From positions 310,001 to 374,000 of the forward strand of contig NZ_JAPJIV010000001.1 in the NCBI RefSeq assembly GCF_026241895.1: a stretch of DNA of 64,000 nucleotides. The letters are read 5' to 3'. Source of the DNA: Pseudomonas sp. RIT-562. GTDB lineage: Bacteria > Pseudomonadota > Gammaproteobacteria > Pseudomonadales > Pseudomonadaceae. A program made the position numbers and the translations under genes. This document shows positions 44,142 to 54,458 of the stretch, one piece after another. The notes below the pieces were generated by a model that made no database searches, had not been told where the DNA came from, and was given only the letters and a program-made list of their open reading frames with translations. Each line of letters begins with the position of its first letter. Within the stretch, counting starts at the first letter, position 1.

Positions 44142-45926
44142 ATGTCCGTTCAACTCGCCATTCAGGACCGCTGGCTGGATCTCAATGATTTGCTGCGCGA
44201 ACTGGTCGACCAGGGCTTCGTCAGCCAGGACTCGGCCGAACTCGCACTCAATGCCCGACGGCGCCATGCGGCTAATGGCCAACTGCATCCACTGGAGTTC
44301 ATTGCCGGCCAGCATCTCGACGATCTCAGCCGCCCCGGCAAGCATCTCGACCTGGAAAGCCTGACCCTGTGGCTGTCACAGCACGCCGGGCAGCCGTACC
44401 TGCGCATCGACCCGCTGAAGATCAATGTGGCGGCTATCACGCCGCTGATGTCCTATGCGTTCGCCCAGCGCCACAAGATTCTTGCGGTTTCGGTCGATCG
44501 CGACGCCGTCACCGTGGCCAGCGCCCAGCCCTACGTCAACGGCTGGGAGGCCGACCTGACCCATGTCCTGAAGCTGCCAATCAAGCGGGTAGTGGCCAAC
44601 CCGGTGGATATCCAGCGCTTCAGCGTCGAGTTTTTCCGCCTGGCCAAATCGGTCAGCGGGGCGACAACCGGTGATCAGCAGATCAATTCGATGGGTAACT
44701 TCGAACAGTTGCTCAACCTCGGCGCCAGCGACCAGGAGCCGGACGCCAACGACGCGCACATCGTCAATATCGTCGACTGGCTGTTCCAGTACGCCTTCCA
44801 GCAGCGCGCCAGCGATATTCATATCGAGCCGCGGCGTGAGCAGGGCACCGTGCGTTTTCGCATCGACGGAGTCCTGCACAACGTCTATCAATTCCCCCCG
44901 CAGGTGACCATGGCGATCGTCAGTCGCCTGAAAAGCCTGGGCCGGATGAACGTTGCGGAGAAGCGCAAACCCCAGGATGGCCGGGTGAAAACCAAGACTC
45001 CGGACGGTGGTGAAGTCGAGCTGCGGCTGTCGACCTTGCCGACCGCGTTCGGCGAAAAAATGGTCATGCGTATTTTCGACCCGGAAGTGCTGCTCAAGGA
45101 TTTTGATCAGTTGGGCTTTTCCGCCGAAGACTTGCGCCGCTGGCAGGACATGACCCGCCAACCCAACGGCATCATCCTGGTGACCGGGCCAACCGGTTCA
45201 GGCAAGACCACCACGCTCTACACCACCCTGAAAAAACTGGCGACGCCCGAGGTCAACCTCTGCACCATCGAGGACCCGATCGAAATGGTCGAGCCGGCGT
45301 TTAACCAGATGCAGGTCCAGCACAACATCGACCTGACCTTCGCCGCCGGCGTCCGCGCGCTGATGAGGCAAGACCCGGACATCATCATGATCGGCGAGAT
45401 CCGCGACCTCGAAACCGCTGAAATGGCGATCCAGGCTGCGCTCACCGGTCACCTTGTACTGTCGACGCTGCACACCAACGATGCACCCAGCGCCATCAGC
45501 CGCCTGCTGGAACTGGGCGTGCCGCACTACCTGATCAAGGCGACGGTGCTCGGCGTCATGGCCCAGCGCCTGGTGCGCACCTTGTGTCCGCACTGCAAGG
45601 CGCCGCTGGCGCTGGGCGAAGAGGACTGGCAAACCCTGACCAGGCCCTGGCAAGCACCGCTACCGGGTAACGCCCAGCGCGCCATCGGCTGCCTGGAATG
45701 CCGTGACACCGGGTACCGTGGGCGTGCGGGGGTGTATGAAATCATGCAGCTGACCGACGGGATCAAGGCGCTGATCAGCCCCGACACCGACTTGCTCGCG
45801 GTGCGCCGGCAGGCTTTCAAGGAAGGCATGCGCAGCCTGCGCCTGTCGGGCGCGCAGAAGGTCGCGGCCGGCCTGACGACCATCGAAGAGGTGCTGCGGG
45901 TCACGCCACAGAGCGAACAGAAGTAA
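44142..45926 (+). CDS. GspE/PulE/PilB-type secretion ATPase
   Basis: The 594-residue protein has an N-terminal T2SE_N-like region (residues about 55 to 160), Walker A GPTGSGKTTTLY near residue 348, the Asp-box EDPIEMVEPAFNQMQVQ, Walker B RQDPDIIMIGEIRD and the His-box LSTLHTNDAPSA. Four zinc cysteines lie in CPHC near 482 and CLEC near 517. No pilin, pilC or gsp genes are adjacent, so its partner system is elsewhere or unknown. It corresponds to PA5210. Confidence 0.92.
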   Translation: MSVQLAIQDRWLDLNDLLRELVDQGFVSQDSAELALNARRRHAANGQLHPLEFIAGQHLDDLSRPGKHLDLESLTLWLSQHAGQPYLRIDPLKINVAAITPLMSYAFAQRHKILAVSVDRDAVTVASAQPYVNGWEADLTHVLKLPIKRVVANPVDIQRFSVEFFRLAKSVSGATTGDQQINSMGNFEQLLNLGASDQEPDANDAHIVNIVDWLFQYAFQQRASDIHIEPRREQGTVRFRIDGVLHNVYQFPPQVTMAIVSRLKSLGRMNVAEKRKPQDGRVKTKTPDGGEVELRLSTLPTAFGEKMVMRIFDPEVLLKDFDQLGFSAEDLRRWQDMTRQPNGIILVTGPTGSGKTTTLYTTLKKLATPEVNLCTIEDPIEMVEPAFNQMQVQHNIDLTFAAGVRALMRQDPDIIMIGEIRDLETAEMAIQAALTGHLVLSTLHTNDAPSAISRLLELGVPHYLIKATVLGVMAQRLVRTLCPHCKAPLALGEEDWQTLTRPWQAPLPGNAQRAIGCLECRDTGYRGRAGVYEIMQLTDGIKALISPDTDLLAVRRQAFKEGMRSLRLSGAQKVAAGLTTIEEVLRVTPQSEQK

Positions 45927-46026
45927 GTCCTGATGATGCGAGAGCCCAGTTGTGGTTCATATCCATGACTGGCATCGCTACACTCCTGCGGTCGAAATTC
46001 ATTGATGCACTCAACAGGGAATTGTT

Positions 46027-46947
46027 ATGCAGATCGGTACCGTGCTCCTGCTATTTGTCGGCCTGGTGGTCGCCATTCTGTTCATGGGCTTCAAAGTCGT
46101 GCCCCAGGGTTATCAATGGACGGTCGAACGATTCGGCCGTTACACCAACACCCTCAAGCCCGGCCTGAACATCATCATTCCGGTCATGGACCGCATCGGC
46201 CGCAAGATCAACGTGATGGAAAGTGTGCTGGATATCCCGCCGCAGGAAGTCATCACCGCCGATAACGCCACGGTGCAGATCGATGCCGTGTGTTTCTTCC
46301 AGGTAGTGAACACGGCGCAGGCCGCCTACGAGGTCAACAACCTCGAACACGCGATTCGCAACCTGCTGCAGACCAACATCCGTACCGTCCTCGGCTCCAT
46401 GGAGCTGGATGCGATGCTCAGCCAGCGTGACGGAATCAACGAAAAACTGTTGCGCACTGTCGACGAGGCGACTGCACCCTGGGGCATCAAGATCACCCGG
46501 ATCGAAATCAAGGACATCAGCCCGCCCGCCGACCTGATGGCCGCGATGTCCGGGCAAATGAAGGCCGAGCGGATCAAGCGCGCGCAGATCCTCGAAGCCG
46601 AAGGCCTGCGTGCCGCAGCGATTCTGACGGCCGAAGGCAAGAAGCAGGCGCAGATCCTCGAAGCCGAGGGCGGTCGCCAAGCCGCGTTCCTCGAGGCCGA
46701 AGCCCGGGAGCGTCAAGCCGAGGCTGAAGCCCAGGCCACCAAGGTGGTGTCGGAAGCGATCGCTGGCGGTAACGTGCAAGCGGTGAATTACTTCGTCGCC
46801 CAGAAGTACATCGATGCGTTGGGCAAACTGGCGTCGGCCAACAACAGCAAAGTGATCCTGATGCCACTTGAGGCCAGCTCGATGATCGGCGCAGTCGGAG
46901 GCATCGGCGAAATCGTCAAGGCTACGTTCGATAACAAGAAAGCCTGA
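46027..46947 (+). CDS. qmcA: SPFH-domain stomatin-like membrane protein
   Basis: The 306-residue protein has one N-terminal membrane segment (about residues 3 to 22), an SPFH domain ([40 protein letters not shown]) and a long alanine/glutamate-rich coiled coil (about residues 170 to 245) that drives oligomerisation. It belongs to the QmcA/stomatin group that scaffolds inner-membrane microdomains. The downstream nfeD gene starts nine bases after its stop, the usual partner arrangement. Confidence 0.93.
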   Translation: MQIGTVLLLFVGLVVAILFMGFKVVPQGYQWTVERFGRYTNTLKPGLNIIIPVMDRIGRKINVMESVLDIPPQEVITADNATVQIDAVCFFQVVNTAQAAYEVNNLEHAIRNLLQTNIRTVLGSMELDAMLSQRDGINEKLLRTVDEATAPWGIKITRIEIKDISPPADLMAAMSGQMKAERIKRAQILEAEGLRAAAILTAEGKKQAQILEAEGGRQAAFLEAEARERQAEAEAQATKVVSEAIAGGNVQAVNYFVAQKYIDALGKLASANNSKVILMPLEASSMIGAVGGIGEIVKATFDNKKA

Positions 46948-46955
46948 GGCATACC

Positions 46956-47405
46956 ATGTGGGCATTCCTGCAAAACCTGTCGTTCTGGGACTGGCTGGCG
47001 GTCGGCACCCTGCTGCTGATTCTTGAAGTGTTCGGTGCCGGCGGCTATCTGCTGTGGATCGGCATGGCCGCAGCCGCCGTTGGCGTGTTGACGTTCCTGC
47101 TTCCGGGCTTGTCCTGGGAAGTGCAGTTTCTGCTGTTTGGCCTGCTTTCGATCGCCACCGCGCTGTACTGGTGGCGACGCCAGCGCAGCGCGATCCGCCA
47201 GAGTGACGAACCGAACCTCAATCTGCGGGGCCAGGAGTTGATCGGCAAGACCTTTGTGGTGCACGAGGCGATTGTCGACGGGCGCGGCAAGATCAAGGTC
47301 GCCGATGGAGTTTGGATGGCTCACGGGCCCGATGCGCCCTCCGGCAGTCGGGTTCGAGTGACGGGCCAGCAAGGCACGATCCTGCTGGTGGAACCGTCCG
47401 AGTAA
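46956..47405 (+). CDS. NfeD-family membrane protein
   Basis: The 149-residue product has an N-terminal block of membrane segments (about residues 12 to 67) and then a small OB-fold-like domain (NLRGQELIGKTFVVHEAIVD, VRVTGQQGTILLVEPSE) of the NfeD1b type. NfeD proteins of this size work with SPFH proteins, here QmcA encoded directly upstream. Their precise activity is not settled. Confidence 0.93.
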   Translation: MWAFLQNLSFWDWLAVGTLLLILEVFGAGGYLLWIGMAAAAVGVLTFLLPGLSWEVQFLLFGLLSIATALYWWRRQRSAIRQSDEPNLNLRGQELIGKTFVVHEAIVDGRGKIKVADGVWMAHGPDAPSGSRVRVTGQQGTILLVEPSE

Positions 47406-47473
47406 GCCACCACGGAACTGGATTGGCAAATTGACGATCCAAGGCGGTAGTTAATCCAGTGGAGTCACCCATC

Positions 47474-47791
47474 ATGCGTTTCAAGTTTGCTGTCGCCACC
47501 ATCGCCTTACTGTCCCTTCCAGTCGGATCGGCGATGGCCGATAGCTTTTGGCGTAACGTCATCTCGTCCGGTGCCACTACCGGCTCGACTTACCTGACGT
47601 TCAAGGATCACAAGCTGATTGTGGCGGCCCAGGACGACGCCGGCAGCTTCGTCGCCAGCGACGGCGGCATCCGCGGCCCGTACCTGGAAGCAGCCATGCA
47701 GAAGGTCCGCGCCGACAATCCTGGCCTGCAGGCTACGGATATGGAGCTGGCGAATGCGATCCTGGCGAAGAATGCTGTGGCGTCGGAATAA
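47474..47791 (+). CDS. DUF2388 secreted protein
   Basis: The 105-residue product has a signal peptide (MRFKFAVATIALLSLPVGSA, cleaved near MADS) and the DUF2388 core SSGATTGSTYLTFKDHKLIV and DDAGSFVASDGGIRGPYLEA. These small periplasmic proteins occur in several copies in Pseudomonas and have no known function. I chose the ATG at 47474, with GGAG nine bases upstream. Confidence 0.87.
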   Translation: MRFKFAVATIALLSLPVGSAMADSFWRNVISSGATTGSTYLTFKDHKLIVAAQDDAGSFVASDGGIRGPYLEAAMQKVRADNPGLQATDMELANAILAKNAVASE

Positions 47792-47807
47792 GCCTGTTCG
47801 CTGAACC

Positions 47808-47838
47808 AAAAATGCCGCTCGCATGAGCGGCATTTTTG
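47808..47838 (+). terminator. Rho-independent terminator after the DUF2388 gene
   Basis: AAAAATGCCGCTC and GAGCGGCATTTTT form a perfect stem around GCAT. Confidence 0.92.
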
Positions 47839-47857
47839 TGTCCACCCTGTAGAACCC

Positions 47858-47950
47858 CTGTGGGAGCGGGCTTGCTCGCGAAGAGGCCGGTACGTTCAGA
47901 ATCTTAATCGGCTGACACTCCGCCTTCGCGAGCAAGCCCGCTCCCACAGG
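47858..47950. repeat. REP doublet downstream of gcvP
   Basis: Arms TGTGGGAGCGGGCTTGCTCG and complement enclose about 40 bp. It is the TTCGCGAGCAAGCCCGCTCC subtype. Confidence 0.85.
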
Positions 47951-48019
47951 TTTTGGGTACGGCTCCGAATTTGCGTCGCGGCACAAATCTTTGTGGTAGT
48001 GGGCATGCTCGGATGGTGC

Positions 48020-50893
48020 TCAACGATAATCATCCACCGGCACGCAAGCGCAAAACAGGTTGCGGTCGCCGTACACATTGTCCACCCGATTCACCGCCGG
48101 CCAGTACTTGTGGGCCTTGGTATGCGCATCCGGGGTCACCGCCTGCTCAATGCTGTAGGGCCGCTCCCAAACCCCGGTGACATCCGCCAGCGTATGCGGT
48201 GCGCCCTTGAGCGGGTTGTCCTCAGCCGGCCAATTGCCGTTCTGCACCTCGGTGATTTCCGCGCGGATGCTGAGCATCGCGCCAATGAAGCGATCCAGCT
48301 CTGCTTTTGATTCGCTTTCGGTAGGCTCCACCATCAAGGTGCCAGGCACCGGGAACGACATGGTCGGCGCGTGGAAACCGTAGTCCATCAAGCGTTTGGC
48401 GACGTCCTCTTCGCTGATCCCGGTCAGCGCCTTCAAGGGTCGCAAGTCGAGTATGCATTCATGCGCCACCCGGTCGTTACGCCCGGTGTAGAGCACCGGG
48501 AAAGCGCCGGACAGATGTTGCGCCAAGTAGTTGGCCGCGAGAATCGCCACCTCGCTGGCATCCGCCAATTGTGGCCCCATCATCGCGATGTACATCCAGC
48601 TGATCGGCAGGATGCTCGCGCTGCCCCAGGGCGCGGCGCTCACGGCGTCATTTTGCGGCAGCGGCCCGTCAATCGGCACTACCGGGTGATTGGCCACGAA
48701 TGGCGCCAGGTGCGCCCGCACCCCGATCGGCCCCATGCCCGGGCCCCCGCCGCCATGCGGAATGCAGAAAGTCTTGTGCAGGTTCATGTGCGAGACATCC
48801 GCGCCGATGTCGGCCGGGCGCGCCAGCCCGACCTGCGCGTTCAGGTTGGCGCCATCCATGTACACCTGGCCACCGTGGCTGTGGACAACTTCGCAAATCT
48901 CGCTAATGCCCTCCTCATACACGCCATGCGTCGAAGGATAGGTCGCCATCAGGCAGGCGAGTTTGTCCCCTGCCGTAGCCGCCTTGTCTTTAAGGTCGTC
49001 CAGATCAACGTTGCCCGCCTCGTCGCACTCGACAATCACTACGCGCATCCCGGCCATCTGCGCTGAAGCCGGGTTGGTGCCGTGGGCCGAAGATGGAATC
49101 AGGCAGATGTCCCGCGCTCCCTCCTGCCGGCTCTCATGGTATTTGCGGATCGCCAGTAGCCCGGCGTATTCGCCTTGGGCACCTGAGTTAGGTTGCATGC
49201 AGATGGTGTCGAAGCCGGTGATCGCGCAAAGCCAGCGCTCCAGCTCCTCGATCATCAGCGTATAACCCGTCGTCTGCTCCCTCGGTACGAAGGGGTGCAG
49301 GTTGGCGAATTCCGGCCAGGTGATGGGGATCATCTCGCTGGTGGCGTTGAGCTTCATGGTGCAGGAGCCCAGGGGAATCATCGACTGGTTCAGCGCCAGG
49401 TCCTTGTTCTCCAGCTGCTTGAGGTAGCGCAACATTTCCGTTTCGCTGTGATGGGCGTTGAACACCGGGTGTCGCAGGTAAGGCGAAGTCCTGAGCAGCC
49501 CTTGCGGAATGCCGCTGACGAGCGATTCGGCATCCAGTTCCTCGACGATGAGCCCATGATCGGCACCAAGAAACACATCGAACAGCCGGGCTATGGTGTC
49601 TTCGTCGCAGCTTTCGTCCAGGCTGAGGCCCAGTTGCCCGCGCCCGAGGATGCGTAGATTGATCTGCGCCGCCCGGGCACTTTCGATGATCGCAGTCTGG
49701 GTGCCGCCGACTTCCAGGGTCAGGGTGTCGAAGAAGTGCTGGTTGAGACGGGTGATGCCATGGCGCTCAAGCCCCGCTGCCAGGATGCAGGTCAAACGAT
49801 GAACCCTTTGGGCGATGCGTTTGAGTCCTTCCGGACCGTGATAGACCGCATAGCAGCTGGCGATATTGGCGAGTAGGACCTGAGCGGTGCAGATGTTCGA
49901 GTTGGCCTTTTCGCGGCGGATATGTTGCTCGCGGGTCTGCAGGGCCATCCGCAAGGCTACGTTGCCGCGAGCATCCTTGGACACACCAATGATGCGCCCC
50001 GGGATTGCCCGTTTGTACTCCTCGCGACTGGCGAAAAATGCCGCGTGGGGCCCGCCGTAACCCATGGGCACGCCAAATCGTTGGGAAGAGCCGAACACCA
50101 CGTCGGCACCCAGTTCTCCCGGCGGAGTGAGCATTAGCAGGCTCAACAGATCGGTCGCGACACAGGCCAGTGCTTGCTGGGCATGCAAGTGATCGATCAG
50201 CGGGCGCAGGTCGCGGATTTCGCCGTGGGTGTCGGGGTATTGCAGGAGCGCGCCGAACACCTGGTGCTGGCTGAGATTTTCCACCGAATCAATGACCAGC
50301 TCGAAGCCAAAACCTTCGGCACGGGTCTTCACCACCGAAATGGTCTGCGGATGACAATTTTCATCGACGAAAAACACGTTGCTGCGCGACTTGGCCACGC
50401 GTTTGGCCAGTGCCATGGCTTCTGCGGCCGCCGTGGCTTCGTCCAGCAGCGAGGCGTTGGCCAACTCCAGCCCGGTGAGGTCGATGGTCATCTGCTGGAA
50501 GTTCAGCAGCGCCTCCAGTCGGCCCTGGGCAATCTCCGGCTGATAAGGGGTATAGGCGGTGTACCAGCCGGGATTTTCCAGGACGTTGCGCAAAATGACC
50601 GGGGGCGTGAGGGTGCCGTGATAACCCATGCCGATGAGGCTGGTCCACACCTGGTTCTGCTGGGCGTAGCCACGAAGCTTGGCCAATGCGGCTTCTTCGT
50701 CGAGGGCGGGCGGCAGATCCAGCGCGCGGTTCAGGCGAATGCCCGGCGGCACCGTCTGCTCGATCAGCTCGACCCGACTGCCGATGCCCAGGCTGTCGAG
50801 CATGGCTTGCTGCTCGGCGGCATCGGGGCCGAGGTGACGGCGCAGGAAGGCATTGGGGTCGCGTAACTGGCTCAGGGACGGCAGCTGGGACAT
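48020..50893 (-). CDS. gcvP: Glycine dehydrogenase (decarboxylating), P protein
   Basis: The 957-residue enzyme decarboxylates glycine with PLP and passes the aminomethyl group to the H protein. The PLP lysine is in [20 protein letters not shown] near residue 705. Other motifs include [20 protein letters not shown] at the N-terminus and [16 protein letters not shown]. The ATG at 50893 has AGAGAG six bases upstream; an upstream start adds 16 basic residues. A terminator lies between gcvH and gcvP, so it may have its own promoter. Confidence 0.96.
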   Translation of the reverse strand: MSQLPSLSQLRDPNAFLRRHLGPDAAEQQAMLDSLGIGSRVELIEQTVPPGIRLNRALDLPPALDEEAALAKLRGYAQQNQVWTSLIGMGYHGTLTPPVILRNVLENPGWYTAYTPYQPEIAQGRLEALLNFQQMTIDLTGLELANASLLDEATAAAEAMALAKRVAKSRSNVFFVDENCHPQTISVVKTRAEGFGFELVIDSVENLSQHQVFGALLQYPDTHGEIRDLRPLIDHLHAQQALACVATDLLSLLMLTPPGELGADVVFGSSQRFGVPMGYGGPHAAFFASREEYKRAIPGRIIGVSKDARGNVALRMALQTREQHIRREKANSNICTAQVLLANIASCYAVYHGPEGLKRIAQRVHRLTCILAAGLERHGITRLNQHFFDTLTLEVGGTQTAIIESARAAQINLRILGRGQLGLSLDESCDEDTIARLFDVFLGADHGLIVEELDAESLVSGIPQGLLRTSPYLRHPVFNAHHSETEMLRYLKQLENKDLALNQSMIPLGSCTMKLNATSEMIPITWPEFANLHPFVPREQTTGYTLMIEELERWLCAITGFDTICMQPNSGAQGEYAGLLAIRKYHESRQEGARDICLIPSSAHGTNPASAQMAGMRVVIVECDEAGNVDLDDLKDKAATAGDKLACLMATYPSTHGVYEEGISEICEVVHSHGGQVYMDGANLNAQVGLARPADIGADVSHMNLHKTFCIPHGGGGPGMGPIGVRAHLAPFVANHPVVPIDGPLPQNDAVSAAPWGSASILPISWMYIAMMGPQLADASEVAILAANYLAQHLSGAFPVLYTGRNDRVAHECILDLRPLKALTGISEEDVAKRLMDYGFHAPTMSFPVPGTLMVEPTESESKAELDRFIGAMLSIRAEITEVQNGNWPAEDNPLKGAPHTLADVTGVWERPYSIEQAVTPDAHTKAHKYWPAVNRVDNVYGDRNLFCACVPVDDYR

Positions 50894-50979
50894 GACGGGC
50901 TCTCTCTTGAGTGGCGCTCGGCGTCGATGTAACACGGTCAAACCAGCATAGCAGGCACCGTCACTGCGATCTTTTATCT

Positions 50980-51008
50980 AAAAAAAAGCCCCGACAGGTC
51001 GGGGCTTT
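50980..51008 (-). terminator. Rho-independent terminator between gcvH and gcvP
   Basis: AAAGCCCCGAC and GTCGGGGCTTT pair around two to four bases; on the minus strand the stem is followed by eight T. Confidence 0.88.
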
Positions 51009-51026
51009 GGGGGTGACGCTGAGCGC

Positions 51027-51410
51027 TTACTCGCCGATAGCGGCCTTGTAGGCGGCTGCATCCAGCAGCTTGTCCAGGTCAGCAGCATTGGCTGGCTTCA
51101 GCTTGAAGATCCACGCGCCATACGGGTCAGTATTGAGCAGCTCAGGCGAACCGCCCAGGTCTTCGTTGACCGCAATCACTTCGCCAGCAATCGGCGAGTA
51201 GATGTCAGAGGCAGCCTTGACCGACTCCACTACACCAGCCTGGTCTTGCGCGGCGAAGACTTTACCCACTTCGGTCAACTCGACGAACACTACGTCGCCC
51301 AGGGCTTCCTGAGCGTGGTCGCTGATGCCTACGGTGACGGTGCCATCGGCTTCGAGACGGGCCCATTCGTGACTTTCGGCAAAACGCAGGTCGGCAGGGA
51401 TATCGCTCAT
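51027..51410 (-). CDS. gcvH: Glycine cleavage system H protein
   Basis: The 127-residue lipoyl carrier protein shuttles the aminomethyl group between P, T and L proteins. Lys65 in [15 protein letters not shown] is the lipoylation site. [20 protein letters not shown] precedes it, and [13 protein letters not shown] near the C-terminus is standard. It lies 51 bp after gcvT and ends at a terminator before gcvP. Confidence 0.97.
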   Translation of the reverse strand: MSDIPADLRFAESHEWARLEADGTVTVGISDHAQEALGDVVFVELTEVGKVFAAQDQAGVVESVKAASDIYSPIAGEVIAVNEDLGGSPELLNTDPYGAWIFKLKPANAADLDKLLDAAAYKAAIGE

Positions 51411-51461
51411 TTCTGTGTCCTCAAGAATAAATGTCAGCGGTCGTTGCCCGCCAAAAAAGGG

Positions 51462-52544
51462 TTAGATCAAGGTTTTGCCATGGCGTACGAAGGTCGGTTT
51501 GACCACTCGGACCGGGTACCACTTGCCACGGATTTCCACTTCGGCGCGGTCGGCAGTTGCCATCGGCACGCGCGCCAGTGCAATCGACTTGCTAAGCGTA
51601 GGAGAGAAACTACCACTGGTGATCTCCCCTTCGCCAACATCGGCTATCCGAACCACCTGATGAGCGCGTAGTACACCACGCTCTTCCAGCACCAGCCCGA
51701 CCAGTTTGTGCTGTACGCCCCCGTCCCGCTCGGCCTCCAGGGCCTCACGGCCGATGAACTGGCGATTGGCCGGTTCCCAGGCAATGCTCCAGGCCATGTT
51801 CGAAGCCAGGGGCGACACATCCTGATGAATGTCCTGGCCGTACAGATTCATTCCGGCTTCAACTCGCAACGTATCCCGCGCACCGAGGCCGATCGGCGAG
51901 ATGCCCGCGCCTACCAGGTCGTTGAAGAACCCCGGGGCCTGACTGGCGGGCAGGACAATTTCCAGACCGTCTTCACCGGTGTACCCGGTGCGAGCGATGA
52001 ACCAGTCCCCGTCGGACCGACCTTCGAACGGCTTGAGCAGCTGGATCAGGTTGCCACGGGACTGGGAGACCAGTTCGCAGATTTTATGCCGGGCCTGGGG
52101 GCCCTGGATGGCCAGCATTGCCAGCTCCGAGCGCTCGATCAGGTGCACGTCGAATCCGTCGAGATGCGCCTGCATCCAGGCCAGATCCTGGTCGCGCGTG
52201 GAAGCATTGACCACCAGCCGATAACTGTCCTCGAGGCGATAGACCAGCATGTCATCGACTATGCCGCCACGCTCGTTGAGCATGGTGCTGTACAAGGCCC
52301 GGCCAGGGCTGTGCAGTCGCTCGACATCATTGGCCAGCAGATACTGGAGCCAGGCCTTGGCCTGGGGGCCGCTGATATCGATCACGGTCATGTGGGATAC
52401 ATCGAAAACCCCGCAATCGCGGCGCACCTGATGGTGTTCCTCAACTTGCGAGCCGTAATGCAGAGGCATATCCCAACCGCCAAAATCGACCATCTTCGCG
52501 CCGAGGGCGAGATGAAGGTCATACAGAGGCGTGCGCTGTCCCAT
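51462..52544 (-). CDS. gcvT: Glycine cleavage system T protein (aminomethyltransferase)
   Basis: The 360-residue enzyme transfers the methylene group to tetrahydrofolate and frees ammonia. Family features are ALGAKMVDFGGWDMPLHYGS, FDVSHMTVIDISGPQA, NERGGIVDDMLVYRLEDSY and TGYTGEDGLEIVLP. It is the first gene of gcvTHP in this cluster. GAAGGAG stands before the ATG. No glycine-riboswitch consensus is evident in its leader. Confidence 0.96.
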   Translation of the reverse strand: MGQRTPLYDLHLALGAKMVDFGGWDMPLHYGSQVEEHHQVRRDCGVFDVSHMTVIDISGPQAKAWLQYLLANDVERLHSPGRALYSTMLNERGGIVDDMLVYRLEDSYRLVVNASTRDQDLAWMQAHLDGFDVHLIERSELAMLAIQGPQARHKICELVSQSRGNLIQLLKPFEGRSDGDWFIARTGYTGEDGLEIVLPASQAPGFFNDLVGAGISPIGLGARDTLRVEAGMNLYGQDIHQDVSPLASNMAWSIAWEPANRQFIGREALEAERDGGVQHKLVGLVLEERGVLRAHQVVRIADVGEGEITSGSFSPTLSKSIALARVPMATADRAEVEIRGKWYPVRVVKPTFVRHGKTLI

Positions 52545-52594
52545 GGGTTTCTCCTTCCGGGCGTGGCGAAGGTGCGGGCAAGTTCTGCACGGAC

Positions 52595-52621
52595 TGAAAG
52601 CCCTGAATTAGAGGGCTTTCA
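52595..52621 (-). other. Leader hairpin upstream of gcvT
   Basis: TGAAAGCCCT and AGGGCTTTCA form a perfect ten-base stem with a seven-base loop, about 50 bp before the gcvT ATG. There is no T-run, so a simple terminator is unlikely. It may be a leader structure or a weak end to the permease gene transcript. Confidence 0.45.
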
Positions 52622-52700
52622 ATCGATTTCAGCGATCTTATCTGTAGGACATGCCGCACCGAATGCCGCGCATTGTAGCTGCAAGGTGTAGGACTGGCAC

Positions 52701-54314
52701 CTAGGCGTTTCGATGCGCCGAGCGCCTGATCAATCCGATGACCGGTAATAGCCCCACTAGAACCAGGGTCAGCGCCGGCAAGGATGCCCTCGCCCACTCT
52801 CCTTCGCTGGTCATTTCAAAGATCCGCACGGCCAGCGTGTCCCAGCCAAACGGGCGCATCAGCAGGGTCGCGGGCATTTCCTTGAGCACGTCGACGAACA
52901 CCAGCAAGGCAGCGCTCAATGTCCCCGGAAGCAATAACGGCAGATACACCTTGAAAAACAGTCGTGGCCCACTGACGCCGAGGCTACGTGCCGCTTCGGG
53001 CAAAGATGGCCGTATACGCGCCAGGCTGCTCTCCAGCGGGCCGTAGGCCACTGCGATGAAGCGCACCAGATAGGCCAGCAGCAATGCGCACAGGCTGCCC
53101 AGCAGCAACGGCTTGCCTGCCCCGCCCAGCCAGGCGGACAGCGGAATCACCAGCTCGCGATCCAGGTAACTGAACGCCAGCATGATCGAGACCGCCAGCA
53201 CTGACCCGGGCAAGGCGTAACCCAGATTGGCCAGGCTTACGCCGGAATGAATGGCCCGGGTCGGCGCCAGGCGGCGCGCGAAGGCCAACACCAGCGCCAC
53301 GCTGACGGTGATCAGCGCAGCCATCGCGCCTAGATAAAGGGTATGCACGATCAGCCCGGCGTAGCGCTCGTCGAGGTCAAAGCGCCCACGCTGCCAGAAC
53401 CACACCACCAGTTGCAGCATCGGAATCACAAAGGCACAGGCGAACACCAGCCCGCACCAGCTCATGGCTGCCACAGCCTTGAACCCGCGCAGGTGATACA
53501 GCGCCTTGACCCGCGGCCGTTCATTGCTCGCCCGGTTGGCGCCACGGGCTCGCCGCTCGCCGTACAGCACCAGCATTACCACCAGCAGTAACAGGCTCGC
53601 CAACTGAGCCGCAGTGGACAGGCTGAAGAATCCATACCAGGTCTTGTAGATGGCGGTGGTGAACGTATCGAAGTTGAACACCGATACGGCACCGAAGTCC
53701 GCCAGGGTCTCCATCAAGGCCAAGGCCACGCCCGCGCCAATTGCCGGGCGAGCCATCGGCAGCGCCACTCGCCAGAACGCCTGCCACGGAGACTGCCCAA
53801 GGACCCGCGCGGCCTCCATCAAACCTTTGCCCTGGGCCAGGAACGCGGTGCGCGCCAGCAGATAAACGTAGGGATAAAACACCAGCACCAGCACCAGGAT
53901 GACGCCGCCGGTGGAGCGCACTCGCGGCAGCCGCAAGCCTGTGCCGAACCACTCACGCATCAGCGTTTGTACGGGACCGGCAAAATCCAGCAACCCGACA
54001 AAGACAAAGGCCAGCACGTACGCAGGGATCGCGAACGGCAGCATCAGCGCCCAATCCAGCCAACGACGGCCTGGAAACTCACAGAGGCTGGTGAGCCACG
54101 CCAGGCTGACACCCAACAGTGTCACCCCGAGCCCGACGCCGAGCACCAGAGTCAGCGTATTGCCCAGCAGTCGTGGCATCTGGGTGTCCCAGAGGTGCGA
54201 CCAGATCTGTTGATCGATGGTTTGCCACGACAACAGCAAGACGCTGAGAGGCAGCAGGACCAGCGCGGCGATGGCGAAGACCAGGGGATACCAGCGGCGT
54301 TGGGCGGGGTGGGC
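52701..54314 (-). CDS. Iron-type ABC transporter permease (two fused permease units)
   Basis: The product is about 537 residues long with some twelve membrane segments in two halves, each with a coupling loop (MEAARVLGQSPWQAFWRVAL and PEAARSLGVSGPRLFFKVYL). This is the FbpB/HitB arrangement. I prefer a TTG start at 54314 (Leu-Ala-His-Pro) with GAGAG seven bases upstream; another TTG at 54362 is less likely. The binding-protein gene lies upstream on the same strand. No ATPase gene is adjacent. Confidence 0.88.
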   Translation of the reverse strand, partial: AHPAQRRWYPLVFAIAALVLLPLSVLLLSWQTIDQQIWSHLWDTQMPRLLGNTLTLVLGVGLGVTLLGVSLAWLTSLCEFPGRRWLDWALMLPFAIPAYVLAFVFVGLLDFAGPVQTLMREWFGTGLRLPRVRSTGGVILVLVLVFYPYVYLLARTAFLAQGKGLMEAARVLGQSPWQAFWRVALPMARPAIGAGVALALMETLADFGAVSVFNFDTFTTAIYKTWYGFFSLSTAAQLASLLLLVVMLVLYGERRARGANRASNERPRVKALYHLRGFKAVAAMSWCGLVFACAFVIPMLQLVVWFWQRGRFDLDERYAGLIVHTLYLGAMAALITVSVALVLAFARRLAPTRAIHSGVSLANLGYALPGSVLAVSIMLAFSYLDRELVIPLSAWLGGAGKPLLLGSLCALLLAYLVRFIAVAYGPLESSLARIRPSLPEAARSLGVSGPRLFFKVYLPLLLPGTLSAALLVFVDVLKEMPATLLMRPFGWDTLAVRIFEMTSEGEWARASLPALTLVLVGLLPVIGLIRRSAHRNA

Positions 54315-54362
54315 CAAGGAAGCGCTCTCGCGGGAAAATCGTGCAGTGTAGGGAAAACGCAA

Positions 54363-54439
54363 AAAGATCGCAGCCTCCGGCAGTTCCTACAGTGGGATTA
54401 TGTACACCCTGCAGGAGCTGCCGGAGGCTGCGATCTTTT
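54363..54439. repeat. Doublet of the second REP family
   Basis: AAAGATCGCAGCCTCCGGCAG and its complement CTGCCGGAGGCTGCGATCTTT are inverted around about 35 bp, between the binding-protein and permease genes. It is related to the element at 34478. Confidence 0.82.
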
Positions 54440-54458
54440 GATCCTTAAAGAACCAGAC

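Noticed and set aside
52545..52700. Glycine riboswitch upstream of gcvT
   Set aside because: The leader was read on the minus strand. A hairpin is present, but the conserved glycine-aptamer segments and their tandem layout were not found.
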